Assembly: GCA_020091685.1 (NCBI GenBank)
Contig: CM034607.1
Location: 6,817,465 to 6,881,464 of the forward strand
DNA from: Lutjanus erythropterus
Taxonomy: Eukaryota; Chordata; Actinopteri; Lutjaniformes; Lutjanidae
Direction: 5' to 3'
DNA: 64,000 nucleotides
The notes under the pieces were generated by a model that saw only the letters and a program-made list of their open reading frames with translations, was not told the DNA's origin and searched no databases. Position 1 is the stretch's first letter. Each line of letters begins with the position of its first letter. This document shows positions 34,901 through 44,400 of the stretch, piece after piece. The translations under genes and the position numbers were made by a program.

Positions 34901-37634
34901 CCATAAACCGGGAGGAATAACACTCTGGGGGAAAACAGTGAACACTTAAAACCTGTAAGATTTTATGATACGGGATATCAAAGTCAAAAGCACTTGAGAT
35001 ATATCCCAGACTCCACTTATGCTTACCGATCTGTTTCTCAATGTCTGCAGCCTCGTCTGGCGTCGCTCTGGGCAGGATGCCGGGGTCGGTGAAGCTGGTC
35101 TGGAGCAGGGTGATGACCACAAATACAAAGAGGCCTCCCCCAATGACCGGTATGCAGCTGGTCAGGTGTTTGACCAGGAAGGGACAGCTGTGACAGACAG
35201 AGAAGAGGATGAATTACCAAGACAGTCTGACCATATCAAAGCCTGACAAAGGACTTAAAAAAAAAAAAAAATGCCCTGTCTCATACAACTGAGCCTATTT
35301 TTTTCCATCCACCAGGGGATCTAGTTTAATTAACATCGAGTGCCTTTAATCACCATCGGAACCTCTGGAGACAGAACACACTTTTTACTACACAGTGACA
35401 GAAAGAAAGTCACACTCACATTCAAGCGCTATTCAGTGTTATAGTATCATATCATATCATATCACATTAACAGCTGCAATCTAAGTACATTTACTCAAGT
35501 ACAAATTTGAGGTATTTTCTACCCCACTGCATCTCAGAGAAATATTGTACTTTTTACTTTAGCACATGACTCTGACAGCTTTGGTAACTAGTTTTCTTGC
35601 AAATTAATATTTGTTCACAAAGCATATGATGAGCTTATAAAATAATGATGTTTTGATTCTAATTAAACCAATTATTATTACTCATTCATTAATGGTGGAA
35701 CTCATCTTGAACTTTTTTATTGTATAGGGCTGCAACTAATGATTATTTTTTTATTGAGGATTAATCTGATCAATATTTATTCCATTGATCAATGAATTGT
35801 TTGGTTTGCAAAAATATTGAAAATGGTGAGAGATGCATTCACAATTACCAACTCATCATTTAAGCTGTACTTATATAAACAATCTAATGATATAATGTAG
35901 AGTGCAGTATAACAGTCACAGGGGACTGTTTCTCCATTGAGTAGATTTATTTTTAATATTTTCAGTACATTACATTTTCAATTTAGGACTAAAATTTTAA
36001 TCTGCAACCAAAGTAGACACTGACACATTATAAGGCCAAATGACTGGACAAATAGGGCTCATATATGTACATTTTTATAAAAAACCATGTCAGACTACAT
36101 TATGAAATCTTGCATGTTTAAGTTTAATCGTGCATTAGTGGTAAAACTGCTTCTGTAAAACACGAATAAGGACCTTTTATTAAGCATTAGGTTCTGCTTT
36201 ACAGTTCGGCGCAGATCTAACACACCAGACAGGAGTCTGTTCAATATTGCCAACTGAGAAGTAGTGACATTTTGTTCCTAAAATATTTATCACTGTCACC
36301 AAAATATTGTGATCTTTGATTTTGTCCAAGTCATCCAGCCCTACAAACATTAACACAATTTAAGGACAAATAGAATCTGATATCTATTTTTTGTAAAGCC
36401 TAGACAAAATACATTATGACGTTTTTAATTTGAATTCTGTGTCAGTGAGGAAATTGCTCTTGTAAAACATGAATAAAGACTTCTTATTAACCAATAATAC
36501 CTGCTTTACAGTTAGTGTGGACCTAATTCAGCAGACAGGAGTCAGTTCAATAAAAATATCAATTTATAGAGCTGGTTTAGCTCAAATTGCCAAATGAGAT
36601 GTATTGAAATTTCATCCTTTAAATAGGCTATTTTATGTCACCAAAATATTGTGATATTTGAATTTTGTCCATATCTCCCAGCCCTACAGATATTCACACA
36701 TGTTAAGAACAAATATTCAATACTCTGATATGTACGTCTTTTATAAAACCATGCCAAACTACATTATGATATTTGAAGTTTTTTAAGTTAAATGTGACTT
36801 TACTGGGAAAACTGCTGCCGTAAAACAAAAATAAGAACATTTTATTAATCATTAGAACTTTCTTTACAGTTCGGCGTACATCCGACAGGGATCAGTTCAA
36901 TAAAGTGTCATTTTATAGAACTGCTTTGCCTCATATTTCCATCTGACATTAAATGAAATTTCGTCTTTGTATAATATATCTTTGTCACCAAAATGTTGTG
37001 ATATTCGATTTTGTCCATATCACCCAGCTCAACAAATATTCACACATTATGATACTAAGTTTTAGTAAAGCAGTGCCAACATTATGAAATCGGACGTTTT
37101 TAAGTTGAATTGTGTGTTAGTGTAGAAAGTGCTTCAGTAATATACGACTAATGCCAGTTTCATTAATAAGCAGGACATGCTTTACAGTTCGGCGTAGATT
37201 TTATACACCAGACATGAGCCAGTTCAATAAAATGTCTATTTATGGACCTGCTTTGCCTCCCATTCCCACCTAAGATATATTGAAATCTCGTCCTGTACAC
37301 AGCATACCTTTATCACAGAGACAACGACTGAACTCGCAGGTGATATGACACAATCTTAGACTGAATATGAAACATGAACTCACTCAAATATGAAGAACAA
37401 TCCACTTGTGACGAGAATAAGGCCCAGAGTGAGGGGAAGGACCCCACTCTGTCTGGCCACTATGATCCGTCCATCGCAGTAGAAGCGGTTCTTCCCGGGG
37501 AAAACTTCCCACTTTCTCCTCGGTCTCCTCGGCTCCTCTTTCTTGTCCCTGTCGTTCCCATGATGAGGTGGAGGGGTCGGGGTCGGTGTGGGAAGTGCCT
37601 GCGGGTCGATTTGCTGATACTCGCAGTTTTTCAT
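19588..37634 (-). CDS. zdhhc18: zdhhc18: DHHC-type palmitoyltransferase (full gene span, 9 coding exons)
   Basis: Protein S-acyltransferase of the ZDHHC14/18 group; mammalian ZDHHC18 is a Golgi enzyme reported to palmitoylate Ras proteins. Coding exons (minus strand): 37634-37384, 35187-35027, 32236-32087, 31842-31705, 29935-29888, 29784-29675, 29388-29279, 27916-27814 and 19947-19588. They keep phase and give ~476 residues. The N-terminus begins MKNCEYQQI, like human ZDHHC18. Four membrane segments lie at about 63-83, 95-115, 207-230 and 252-275. The zinc-binding Cys-rich domain spans about 166-200, with catalytic DHHC at 191-194 (C194). A TTNE motif is at 282-285, then NPYS, NCC and a PPSLIDRRG block. 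The last exon resembles the C-terminal tail of ZDHHC14. A short form of ~388 residues would end at 27718. zdhhc18 rather than zdhhc14 is preferred from the N-terminus and the kdf1/nr0b2/nudc neighbours. The exon 5 donor is non-canonical or uncertain. Confidence 0.93.
20625..20999. mobile_element. Fold-back element rich in AGCCCTGG/CCAGGGCT motifs
   Basis: The left end reads GGCTTTTCACACACATATTC. The right end, reverse-complemented, begins GGCTTTTCACACTGGACTGA. Inside, AGCCCTGG and its complement CCAGGGCT alternate many times, so the whole ~375 bp could fold back. No coding potential. It abuts the TTAGG run. Confidence 0.55.
21003..21044 (+). repeat. (TTAGG)n pentanucleotide run
   Basis: About eight perfect GGTTA/TTAGG units in a row. 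This is not the vertebrate telomere hexamer TTAGGG, although the last unit ends TTAGGG. Confidence 0.95.
21981..22540. mobile_element. Fold-back element with ~70-bp inverted ends and internal repeated units
   Basis: The left arm (GGTAACACTTCAGTTTCCAG, then AATAGATGGTAATTACCAAG) is matched in inverted orientation by the right arm (CTTGGTAATTACCATCTATT, then CTGGAAAATGAAGTGTTACT). The interior contains several units with a TGAAATTTGGGGGTGATTTGC / GAAATTTCAAATAT core, facing opposite ways on the two sides. No transposase. It fits a MITE that expanded by internal duplication. Confidence 0.75.
22795..23110 (+). repeat. Dispersed teleost repeat (also near 9538 and 56680)
   Basis: Contains TTCACTAGCTAGTCACTAA, GCTTTTTCATTGAAAACAGC and GGTGATAATTCTCTGAGGGT. 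The ordered counterparts at 56680-57000 (TTCACCAGCTAGTCTCTAAC, then GGTGATAATTCTCTATAGGT) show a shared family. Non-coding. Confidence 0.55.
23690..23888 (+). pseudogene. Decayed fragment of a zinc-finger protein (ZNF862/C17orf113-like)
   Basis: The frame ending at the TAA 23886-23888 reads ...[18 protein letters not shown]..., then [20 protein letters not shown]. This resembles the CxxC...FR...HxxSxxH finger found near the N-terminus of ZNF862/C17orf113/KIAA1586-type proteins, which are related to hAT transposases. The expected final histidine of HxxSxxH is missing (HVKSGQV). No further domain follows the stop, and the upstream part of the frame is unlike any family I know. It lies antisense within zdhhc18 intron 8. 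It could be a chance resemblance. Confidence 0.4.
26200..26330 (+). repeat. 'GGTTAGCTTAGCATAAA' teleost repeat fragment
   Basis: GCGGTTAGCTTAGCATAAAA followed by an ACTGGAA block is the familiar end of a widespread fish element. Other copies form the inverted ends of the element at 46481-47773. Confidence 0.5.
27718..27916 (-). CDS. zdhhc18: zdhhc18 exon 8, with short-form stop at 27718
   Basis: Acceptor TTTCTCAG. It encodes [20 protein letters not shown] and on to KSEINV. For the long form a GTG/GTAGGA donor at 27814/27813 splices to exon 9 in phase 0. Read through, the same frame continues [20 protein letters not shown] and further to a TGA at 27720-27718. The read-through start V-VGG parallels the remembered human ZDHHC18 end MVGGHP, so both ends are plausible. 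An ATTAAA-like signal lies at 27542-27547 on this strand. Confidence 0.8.
27917..29278 (-). other. zdhhc18 intron 7, contains a fold-back element
   Basis: Intron between exons 7 and 8. The left half (27917-28490) shows nothing notable. The right half is very AT-rich and contains the inverted repeat described at 28499-29042. Confidence 0.7.
28499..29042. mobile_element. AT-rich fold-back element in zdhhc18 intron 7
   Basis: TTAATATGCCGATAAATGCA with CACCAAAAG at the left is matched in reverse complement by GGTGCATTTAATGGCATATT at the right, with arms of ~45 bp. The body is TTTATT-rich. It looks like a non-autonomous element or hairpin. Confidence 0.55.
29279..29388 (-). CDS. zdhhc18: zdhhc18 coding exon 7
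   Basis: Acceptor TGCTCCAG, donor GTTAGT. It encodes [20 protein letters not shown], then [16 protein letters not shown]: the conserved post-TM4 region with the NPYS and NCC motifs. It is absent from open-frame lists because it has no internal ATG. Confidence 0.93.
29675..29784 (-). CDS. zdhhc18: zdhhc18 coding exon 6
   Basis: Acceptor ...GACCCAAG with a weak pyrimidine tract; donor GTGAGT. It encodes membrane segment 4 ([20 protein letters not shown]) and [14 protein letters not shown], including the conserved TTxE motif. Ends in phase 0. Confidence 0.93.
29888..29935 (-). CDS. zdhhc18: zdhhc18 coding exon 5 (48 bp, donor uncertain)
   Basis: Acceptor TTTCAG gives [16 protein letters not shown], matching the lumenal loop of ZDHHC18. 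No GT stands at the expected donor: the in-frame boundary reads CCAG followed by GCAGAT, implying a GC-AG intron. The nearest alternative, an upstream GAGA/GTCCAG, would also keep frame but shorten the loop by two residues. Confidence 0.75.
29936..31704 (-). other. zdhhc18 intron 4, nothing else seen
   Basis: Intron of ~1.8 kb between exons 4 and 5. An inverted pair around 30595-30670 (TTATTACGTGACTTCTGTGA versus a reversed AGAAAGTCACACAATAACA-like block) is a minor local palindrome. No other feature is supportable. Confidence 0.6.
31705..31842 (-). CDS. zdhhc18: zdhhc18 coding exon 4 (DHHC catalytic exon)
   Basis: Acceptor CCTCCAG, donor GTACGT. It encodes [20 protein letters not shown] and membrane segment 3 ([18 protein letters not shown]). 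It contains the catalytic DHHC cysteine. Confidence 0.95.
32087..32236 (-). CDS. zdhhc18: zdhhc18 coding exon 3 (Cys-rich domain, first half)
   Basis: Acceptor GCTGCAG, donor GTGAGC. It encodes [17 protein letters not shown], then [20 protein letters not shown] and SLCDNCV: the zinc-ligand cysteines and histidine of the DHHC Cys-rich domain. Confidence 0.95.
32985..33170 (+). repeat. Dispersed repeat shared with 53340-53545
   Basis: The block CTAAATGGAATGGGACCTTA, TTAGTATCATTGGTAACACT and ATGGCTGCTGTG recurs at 53460-53545, and in reverse orientation at 53345-53420. This shows a dispersed family with a fold-back form. Confidence 0.6.
33651..34080. mobile_element. Long inverted-repeat element (arms ~130 bp)
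   Basis: The left arm (AAAATGAAAATTCAG..TATCTACTCACCCTCATG..ACAAAACACTGCTGGAGTTT) is found in reverse complement from about 33950 to 34080 (AAACTCCAGCAGTGTTTTGT..CATGAGGGTGAGTAGATAAT..). The spacer is ~165 bp. The sequence after the right arm, AACTATCCCTTTAA, is the familiar end of a very common fish element. No transposase. Confidence 0.75.
35027..35187 (-). CDS. zdhhc18: zdhhc18 coding exon 2
   Basis: Acceptor ...GTCACAG precedes CTGTCCC; donor GTAAGC follows. It encodes [19 protein letters not shown], membrane segment 2, and the conserved block [20 protein letters not shown]. Joining to exon 1 preserves the frame. Confidence 0.93.
35725..35835 (+). repeat. 'AGGGCTGCAACTAATGATTA' teleost repeat
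   Basis: Matches a phrase I know from many fish genomes: GGGCTGCAACTAATGATTAT followed by GGATTAATCTGATCAAT. An inverted relative lies in kdf1 intron 3 (about 45205-45270, ending TTGTTGCAGCTAAAC). Confidence 0.6.
36048..37320 (+). repeat. Satellite-like tandem array, four ~310-360-bp copies
   Basis: Ordered landmarks recur four times: an ACTACATTATGA-like block, TTTTAAGTT..GTG, GTAAAAC..AATAA, GCTTTACAGTTCGGCG, CAGACAGGAGTC..GTTCAATAAA, GTCACCAAAATATTGTGATA and TTTGTCCATATC.CCCAGC. CTTTACAG occurs at 36197, 36504, 36862 and 37180. The array ends ~60 bp from zdhhc18 exon 1. Confidence 0.8.
37384..37634 (-). CDS. zdhhc18: zdhhc18 coding exon 1
   Basis: The ATG at 37634 sits in a good context (ACCATGA). 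It encodes the cytosolic N-terminus, including the [18 protein letters not shown] block conserved in ZDHHC14/18, and most of membrane segment 1 (to FFIF). Donor GTGAGT follows at 37383. The exon ends with two bases of a codon. The longer open frame reaching 37743 is another frame and is not used. Confidence 0.93.
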
Positions 37635-39220
37635 GGTTTATAATGTAGTTTGGGTGCTCTGTCCAAATTCGGACGACCAGGGCATTTGACCAGCGATGGG
37701 CAGCATCACCGCCGCTCGTGTTTGAGGCGGCTGGACGGTGCAAATGTCGTCACTCCACGTAGGAAACAAGCTAACCACACACCACGGGTATCCAGTTGTA
37801 AATAACCCGAAGACCCCGTGCTCGAAATGTCATCCTTGTTAGTTTCCATGCCTCTTCATTTATTCCTCTTAAAGTCTTTCTCCTGAAAATTCAGACGATA
37901 GACCACTACTCATCGTTAGCTTGTTAGCTGTACCATTCAGACTAGCAAACTCAGCCAGATGCGGACTATTTAACATCAGTAAACCCAAACTACCGTTACC
38001 ACTGCTAGCTTGTTAGCTTCCTTATCTTGCACATATTAGGTAACCAATTTGCTAATCCCTAGAGGTCACATGAGCTTGAAATAAAATGTACGCTAAAAGT
38101 TGGTCATTTCTGATGCATATTGCTCGCCTACCAAGAGCCCTGACATATTCGTGACCAGTCTTGGTTAGCTACGTTGCCATTAAAAGGATTCATCCGGGCA
38201 AAGTGGCCGTTGTCAATTTTAACACAAAGAAAATCTGTGTTTCCGATTAGTTACCTTTCAAAATAAACATCCTACTATTAAAATATTAAATAAATATGAT
38301 GATGATGGCAGTCATAAAAATTTGAAGTCAAGTAATGTTTTACAATACCTATGACCCTTCATTATTACATTTTTCTCTACAAATGTCAAATGTCGACAAA
38401 TTATCAAATGTAAAAATTTGCCAAATTATCCAATATCCGGTACATATGCGGCCACTGTGGGTGACTTGACAAAGGTCCATCACGGGAGGACATTATGGAA
38501 ATCATTTCAAAATAAAAGTGCAAAATGTTGACTTTTATTGTACAGACAATTTACACGTCATACATCTTGACAATAACAAACCAGTGCAAATTCAAAGATT
38601 CAAACTCATAAATCATATTTAAATGATATTTAAAAAAGTAATAGGCATGAAAAAAAGGAATATTCAAAGCAAAATTTGGAAATGCACATTTACATTCATA
38701 CTTTACAGGCAAGACATGCCCCTACAGTTTTTATGGCCTTTTTATTATTGCATGGTTTAATAGTTGTAATGTACTATTCACAATCTTTGTAAAAATAAAT
38801 AAATAAATAAATGAATTAAATAAATGACAAAGAGAAGGAAAGGGAGTAGCTTGTAAATTTACATTTATACCTACATACCTTGTATAGAATAATTAATAGC
38901 TCTATAATATATGCATTTTCCTTATTTTTTTGTCACAGGTAAAGAATCCTAATATAATGTGTTAACGTGTTCATAAAACAATAGAAAACAGGAAATCTGA
39001 TCTTTCCATTGTTTTAGACTTTTGGTTTTGTGTGTGCAGGAGGTTAAGAAAATGTGGCCTTCTCAGGTTATTGCTACTTTTCGTACTTACGATGTCTTAT
39101 TACCACTGTAATACAATACATACAAAAATACGAGTACAATTAAATTTTACTACGTAAAATACACAAACCTACGCTAAAACCACAGTGGCAATTTAAGTTG
39201 CGTTTTATTTTTGTAGTCAT
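37635..39220. other. zdhhc18/kdf1 intergenic (divergent promoters)
   Basis: The 5' side of zdhhc18 should lie just right of 37634, but no TATA box or clear core element was identified. From about 38280 to 39180 the sequence is AT-rich with no coding potential (AATAAATAAATAAATAAATG at about 38797). The kdf1 promoter side begins near 39220. Confidence 0.55.
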
Positions 39221-39232
39221 AACCGGAAGTTT

Positions 39233-39240
39233 AACTTTTA
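39233..39240 (+). promoter_or_regulatory. ETS-type site CCGGAAGT, putative kdf1 promoter
   Basis: A perfect CCGGAAGT lies about 200 bp upstream of a likely non-coding first-exon donor (GTGAGT at 39437). Such sites are common in TATA-less vertebrate promoters. Its role in kdf1 is inferred from position only. Confidence 0.35.
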
Positions 39241-40503
39241 GAAGCCACCTGGTGCGTTTTCTCCACCTTGACGCTCAGGTACACGGATTTAGTCGAAAAC
39301 TTTACTGAAACTGACATTTTGTGGCGGAGCTTTCAAAGGGGACTTTTTAAAATGGATTAAATCCGGCAATTTTTAATGTAAGGTGAAGAGGACAGCAGTG
39401 ATTCGGGAGTCATTCGGTGGACACACCGTGTACGCTGTGAGTAATGTTTAGAGACAAGTTCATAAGTCCTCTAATGGAGGAAAGAGCCGCGATGACAAGT
39501 CGCCATGAAAGTGAAAATCATTTTTATTCACGAAAGGGACCGTAGTTTTGAATGTTCTTGAAACAACAACGTGGAATTATTGATAGTGGTTAAATGTGGG
39601 GAAAAAACAGCGCCATAATGTTCTCATTTCACTTGTTTGTTTACTAGCTAAATACATGGAATGACTACTGTAAACATTAGTCCCAACACGTCGTCATGGC
39701 ACGGAACGCCAGGTGCTTTCCGAGAAGCTGGCAATTTAAAGTTTGTTACGCTTTCAATTAATATGTATAACCTGCAGAACATATGTAACTTAAAATTCAA
39801 TTAGACTTTGTCTTCAATTCGGCATTCATTCAGTCTACAAGAGTGCTTGCTTACCCTAATAAAAAATGTGTTTTTACACAGGTTAGCTGTGGCTGTCATC
39901 AGAATAGCCAAAATAGTTACAGCTAACAACCAACTGAATTTACCCGCTTACGTTAAACACATGCGGAATTCAAAATGACAAACAGATAAATGAGAAAGAA
40001 CTCTAGTTGGTCATTAAGCCTCGTCCTGTGAGCAAGAGGGCATTAAATTGCATGATTTGTAAATGGAATTTGGTGTGTTTTTATTCAGCCTCTCAGCGTA
40101 AACACAAGAGATGGGTGTGAACGAATGGACTTATTTTACTGACCATATATATTTTTGTCTTAATTGTAACAGTTACAATGAAACCTGGAGTTCATTTTTA
40201 GAACTCTCCATGACATCATACAGTGAATTTGATATGTGAATGTTGTCTGACTGTGTGCTGCCTACACATCCTCCAGAGAACCAGTTGGGTGACTTTAGCT
40301 TCCACCTGGGGATAGTAGTTTCACATTTGTTTTGAAGATGAGATGCCCTCAGGTGACTGCAAGTGATTTTAAGTTCTGCCAGGCAGATTGGAATGACAAC
40401 AGGCAGTTTGTTTAGAGATGCCATTTCAACACCGTCTCACCATTTAGTTACACCTCAGTTGACCTCATTTTCTTTCACGCTTGTCCAGACCTTGGAGCCA
40501 GTC

Positions 40504-41437
40504 ATGTCCAACAGCGTTACTGGCAGTCTGAGACACAGCTCCGGGCCTGGCAGCAGCTACAGGCATGCACCCAGCCAGAGCAGCAGCCAGAGGTCGTCCT
40601 ATGAGGAGCGCTGTGTGGACCCAGTGGAAGAGAGGCTTCCTACCCCAGAGCCAAAGACAGTCCACAAAGCCCACCTCAAAGATGCTAATGGAAAGGAGTG
40701 TGAGACCCTTGGCTTTATTCCTGGCTCAGCTGACCCTCCCTCTGGGACGCAAACCTGCAATCCCTGCGCTTCTCCGAGGAGCTGCAGGACCTTTTTCTGC
40801 AGCGTGCTCACCTGCGGCCTGTACAGGGTCTGCCAGCGTTCCATCCTCGCTCCATGCCTGGCGCCAAATGAGAGCTCCCCAGATGAGCCGGAGAAGGTGA
40901 GCCTCCGAGCCATGAACGCAGGAGACAACAAAGAAGAGGACGCCACAGACTGGCTAGGGGACGTCCGCATCGCTGGAGTCAAAGTTGACAGTCAGAGAGA
41001 GTATTTGGATATTGAAACCACATCTCCATCATATGCACCTCCGTCGAGTGGTCCAACGCAGCCCAGCCACCCGTCCCTGCACGAGTCCATGAGGTTTGAC
41101 GACTGGGAGGACGGCGAGGAGAACGTGGACTCTCTGATCACCAAGAAGCTGCTGGAGCTCTACTCCGAATATCAGATCGAGGAGTTGGCCAGGTGCACCT
41201 CGGACTCTGTGTTTCTGAGGAAGAGCAAAGCCATCAATCAACTCATCAACTCGCTGGCGGAGGAGCACAAAATGGACGAGCAGGAGGCCGAGTGTCGGCT
41301 GGTGCGAGGCATCATCCGCATCAGCACCCGCAAGAGCACGAAGAAGAGGCCGCCCATGTCCAGGAGGGAGAGGACGCTGTCGGACAGCGGGAACGAGACG
41401 ATGAGGGAGAGCGATTCCTTTTCATTCAGCAACAACA
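40504..41437 (+). CDS. kdf1: kdf1 coding exon 1 (main exon)
   Basis: The acceptor TTGTCCAG at 40481-40488 lies 15 bp before the ATG. The exon carries 311 codons plus one base, including the Cys-rich and conserved C-terminal blocks. The donor AACA/GTAAGT at 41438 is strong. The read-through stop TAG at 41446 is not expected in the spliced product. Confidence 0.92.
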
Positions 41438-44400
41438 GTAAGTTGTAGTTTTCTCTTCTTAACTCCGCCATACCTCTGAGACGCCAGCAGCTTATCTGCC
41501 ATCAAGTAAACATCCCTCTCATTTTCTCTGTTTCCTCAAGATGACTACAAATCAAATCCAAACATTCAAATATCTGAACTGACCTCCTCTGACAAGTGTG
41601 CCAGAGAGATTTGGAGGAACAATGGAGGTAAGAAATATGTCTTTGTTATGTTATATTTCATACACCATATATTGAAACATATACTGTTGCTTTACATGAA
41701 CAAGATGTACAGTAGTGGCTTGAATTAAATGTCATTCACGTTTTACTGTTTTATGTAGTGACCTTGAATGAGGTGCTTGTTTTCCTCAACTTGGCTGTTA
41801 TAACAGGGGAAATCCATCATGCTTGTATGTGCCAACAGTGGCCGAGTTTGTTTTCATCACACATAGCCTGGTAACACTGGTTTAACTTCCTGATAAACTC
41901 TGTTCTGACTTCTAACATCCACTTTTACTTCTGACTAGACAAACATTCTGAATTATAAGATAATTTTCCACACTAAATGTTGCAATAAAATCAACTTATG
42001 CCTTGGTTTTTTTGATAAAAATCATTTTGTTTTGAACAGACAGCATGTCTCTTTGTGCAGGTGCGGCAGCCTAGCCAAGATTTTAGAAATAATGAATTTA
42101 GAAATAATGGGGTAATGAGTCCCCAAAATGCACTTGACCTTGAGATTTGATTTTTTTTTTATCTAGATTTGGATTTTCATAGTAAATTTATTCACTTAAG
42201 TGTACATTTCTTTAAACACTATGATCTGATGACCGATTAGTTCTTTGGTCTGTAAAATGTGAGACAATGTTGAAAAATGTCGGAACAGTGTTCCCCAAAA
42301 CTCAAGCTGAGGTCTTGGAATACCTCGTTTTGCCCAAATATATTCAGTTTGCCATCAGAGAGGAGTAAAGAAATCATAAAGTAATTGGCGATTATGTAAA
42401 GTGGCATTTCCACTGTGTGGTACGGTTCGATTCGCTCTTTTTCAGCTTTCCATCACAGATAGTACCCTGTATTTTTTTTTTGTTATCACTTCGGTTGAGG
42501 TTCCAAGAGAGCTGACCCGTTACTAAAAGGTGACATAAAAACACTGCAGGCCACTGATTGGTTGCATGACAGGACACCTCTGTGCAGGTGTTTCAAGAAC
42601 ATCATCTCTTCATAACCTCTGTTAAAAGAGGAGTTGAGCTCCTCTTTGTGTCCATAGTGAGAGAGACAGTGATAATGCGACAGAGAGTGACGGTGATATT
42701 GATCTGAGCAGAGGAAAAGGTGAGCTGTCTGGTCTTGTCAGTCTTGTCCATTTGGCAGTAAATATACTGTGTAGGTTATAGTTTGTCAGTGAATAAATAA
42801 AGGCTGTAGCTTCTCAAGACCAAAGCACTCATGGTGTGTGTGTTGTTCCCCAACAATCAGTTCTGCTCATGTTGAAAGAGTACTGTCTGCAGTGGAGAAA
42901 CGAAGTACAAGTACCAAAAGCAAGTAAAGTTGAGCTTTACTATAATTGGACTTAAATCAGTGGTTCTCAAACTTTTTCTGTCATGCCAAAAACAAAGTCA
43001 TACCTGCTGCACATAAATCAAATTAAATTAAACAGTCAGAGTTATTCAACACAAAAGACACACATCTCTCTCACTACACTGAAGGGGAACTTGAAAGCAC
43101 GACTCATGTCAAATTTGACTCGTGTTTATTGGGCTTCACCTGTTTTTCCTTCCCTGTCAAAACTCACTCATTGTGAAAAAATGTACATCTGTATTTTGAT
43201 TGCCTGTCAAGCACCAGCGCACGCTTGTACGGTCACTGTTCCCTGAGGATTTAGATTTTTTTAAAAACATGTTTTCTACATTTTTCCTCTTTGTCATGAA
43301 TGCACCCTCCAGTTTGAGAGCCACGGGCCTAAAAATACTGTTTCTCTACACTACTTTAAATGAAATAAACACCAAACCCCTTATGTATTTATTTTGTTTG
43401 TCTAAAGTAGTTAAATTTAAATATACTGATCCTAAAAATACCAGACCTAATCTATAAAGCACCCTTACTGTGTAACTTTTTAAATGTAGATTGTAAACTC
43501 CCTTCATCCAGTTTCTAAAACACCTTTATTACCCAGAATAAATGCAGAGGACATGACCTGTGTGTCTTTTATGGCAGAAACAGCCAGGTGCAGGTGTTTG
43601 ACTACTGGTTATTGTGTGATTAGAACTAGCTATTCAATAAAATTTCATACCATACAACACATGTTAATGCACGTTTGAATAAAACAGAAGATACACAGTA
43701 TGCTTCATTAAAGTGATTCTCAGTACAGTAAGCATGAATTATGCAGTTAAACTTACTCTTTTTAATCATGTAGTCTAATGAGAATAGTGAGTTAGCACAA
43801 ATGAATTGTATGAATTTTCCTGAAAAAATATTTGATCTCTTGATCTTTTTCCATGTAAACTATTGTGTGATTTGTTAACATTTAGTGGGTCAAACATAAC
43901 AGAAACAACCCAAACAACAGAAGGATTTTTGCGTCATGGGAAAAATTATTCATATGTGGACTAACGTCTAGCAAATGAACATAGAAGTTAAGTTAAAACA
44001 TAACTTGAACCGATCCATATGGCTGCACCAATGACAGATGAAGATGTAAATCATTTTCGTCAGAGAAGCGAGCCAAAGCTAAGAGGCTACAGGATGTACA
44101 GGCTCCTGTATGGACACTGTAGTGCATGTCTCAACTGTTGTAAAATTACAATCAGTGTGCAAGATTTTTATCTGCGAATGCCGATGAAAAGATAAGAATA
44201 TGATAAAACAATAATGGCCTTCATGCAGGAGCATTTTTGTAATCTTATCCTGAGTCTTTCTTACATTTTGTTTGCTCGTGCAAATATTCAAAATGGGATT
44301 AATTGAAGCCTCTCAACTGCAACATTGTGTCATAAATGGCTTGTTTGAACTTGATGACTGCAACCTGTTCACCTGCTACTGTGATGTGTCATCGGAGCTC

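Larger units (their letters stand above)
32237..35026 (-). other. zdhhc18 intron 2, with two repeats
   Basis: Holds a dispersed repeat at 32985-33170 and the long inverted repeat at 33651-34080. The remaining sequence (32300-32980, 33180-33640, 34100-35020) shows no exon or further repeat that I recognise. Confidence 0.65.
35188..37383 (-). other. zdhhc18 intron 1
   Basis: An A run at about 35256-35271, a TATCATATCATATCA run near 35446, an AGGGCTGCAACTAATGATTA repeat at about 35727, then the four-copy array at 36048-37320 directly before exon 1. Confidence 0.75.

Noticed and set aside
36048-37320. Regularly spaced repeats considered as a CRISPR-like array
   Set aside because: Units are ~310-360 bp, diverged and inside a vertebrate intron; no short identical repeats with unique spacers.
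37384-37743. 119-codon minus-strand frame over zdhhc18 exon 1
   Set aside because: Different frame from the MKNCEYQQI protein; a shadow of the real exon.
40363-40503. 47-codon upstream extension of the kdf1 frame
   Set aside because: It crosses a clear acceptor (TTTCTTTCACGCTTGTCCAG) at 40488 and lacks resemblance to KDF1, so it is intronic.
40565-40982. 111- and 127-codon frames overlapping kdf1
   Set aside because: Out-of-frame shadows of the kdf1 main exon.
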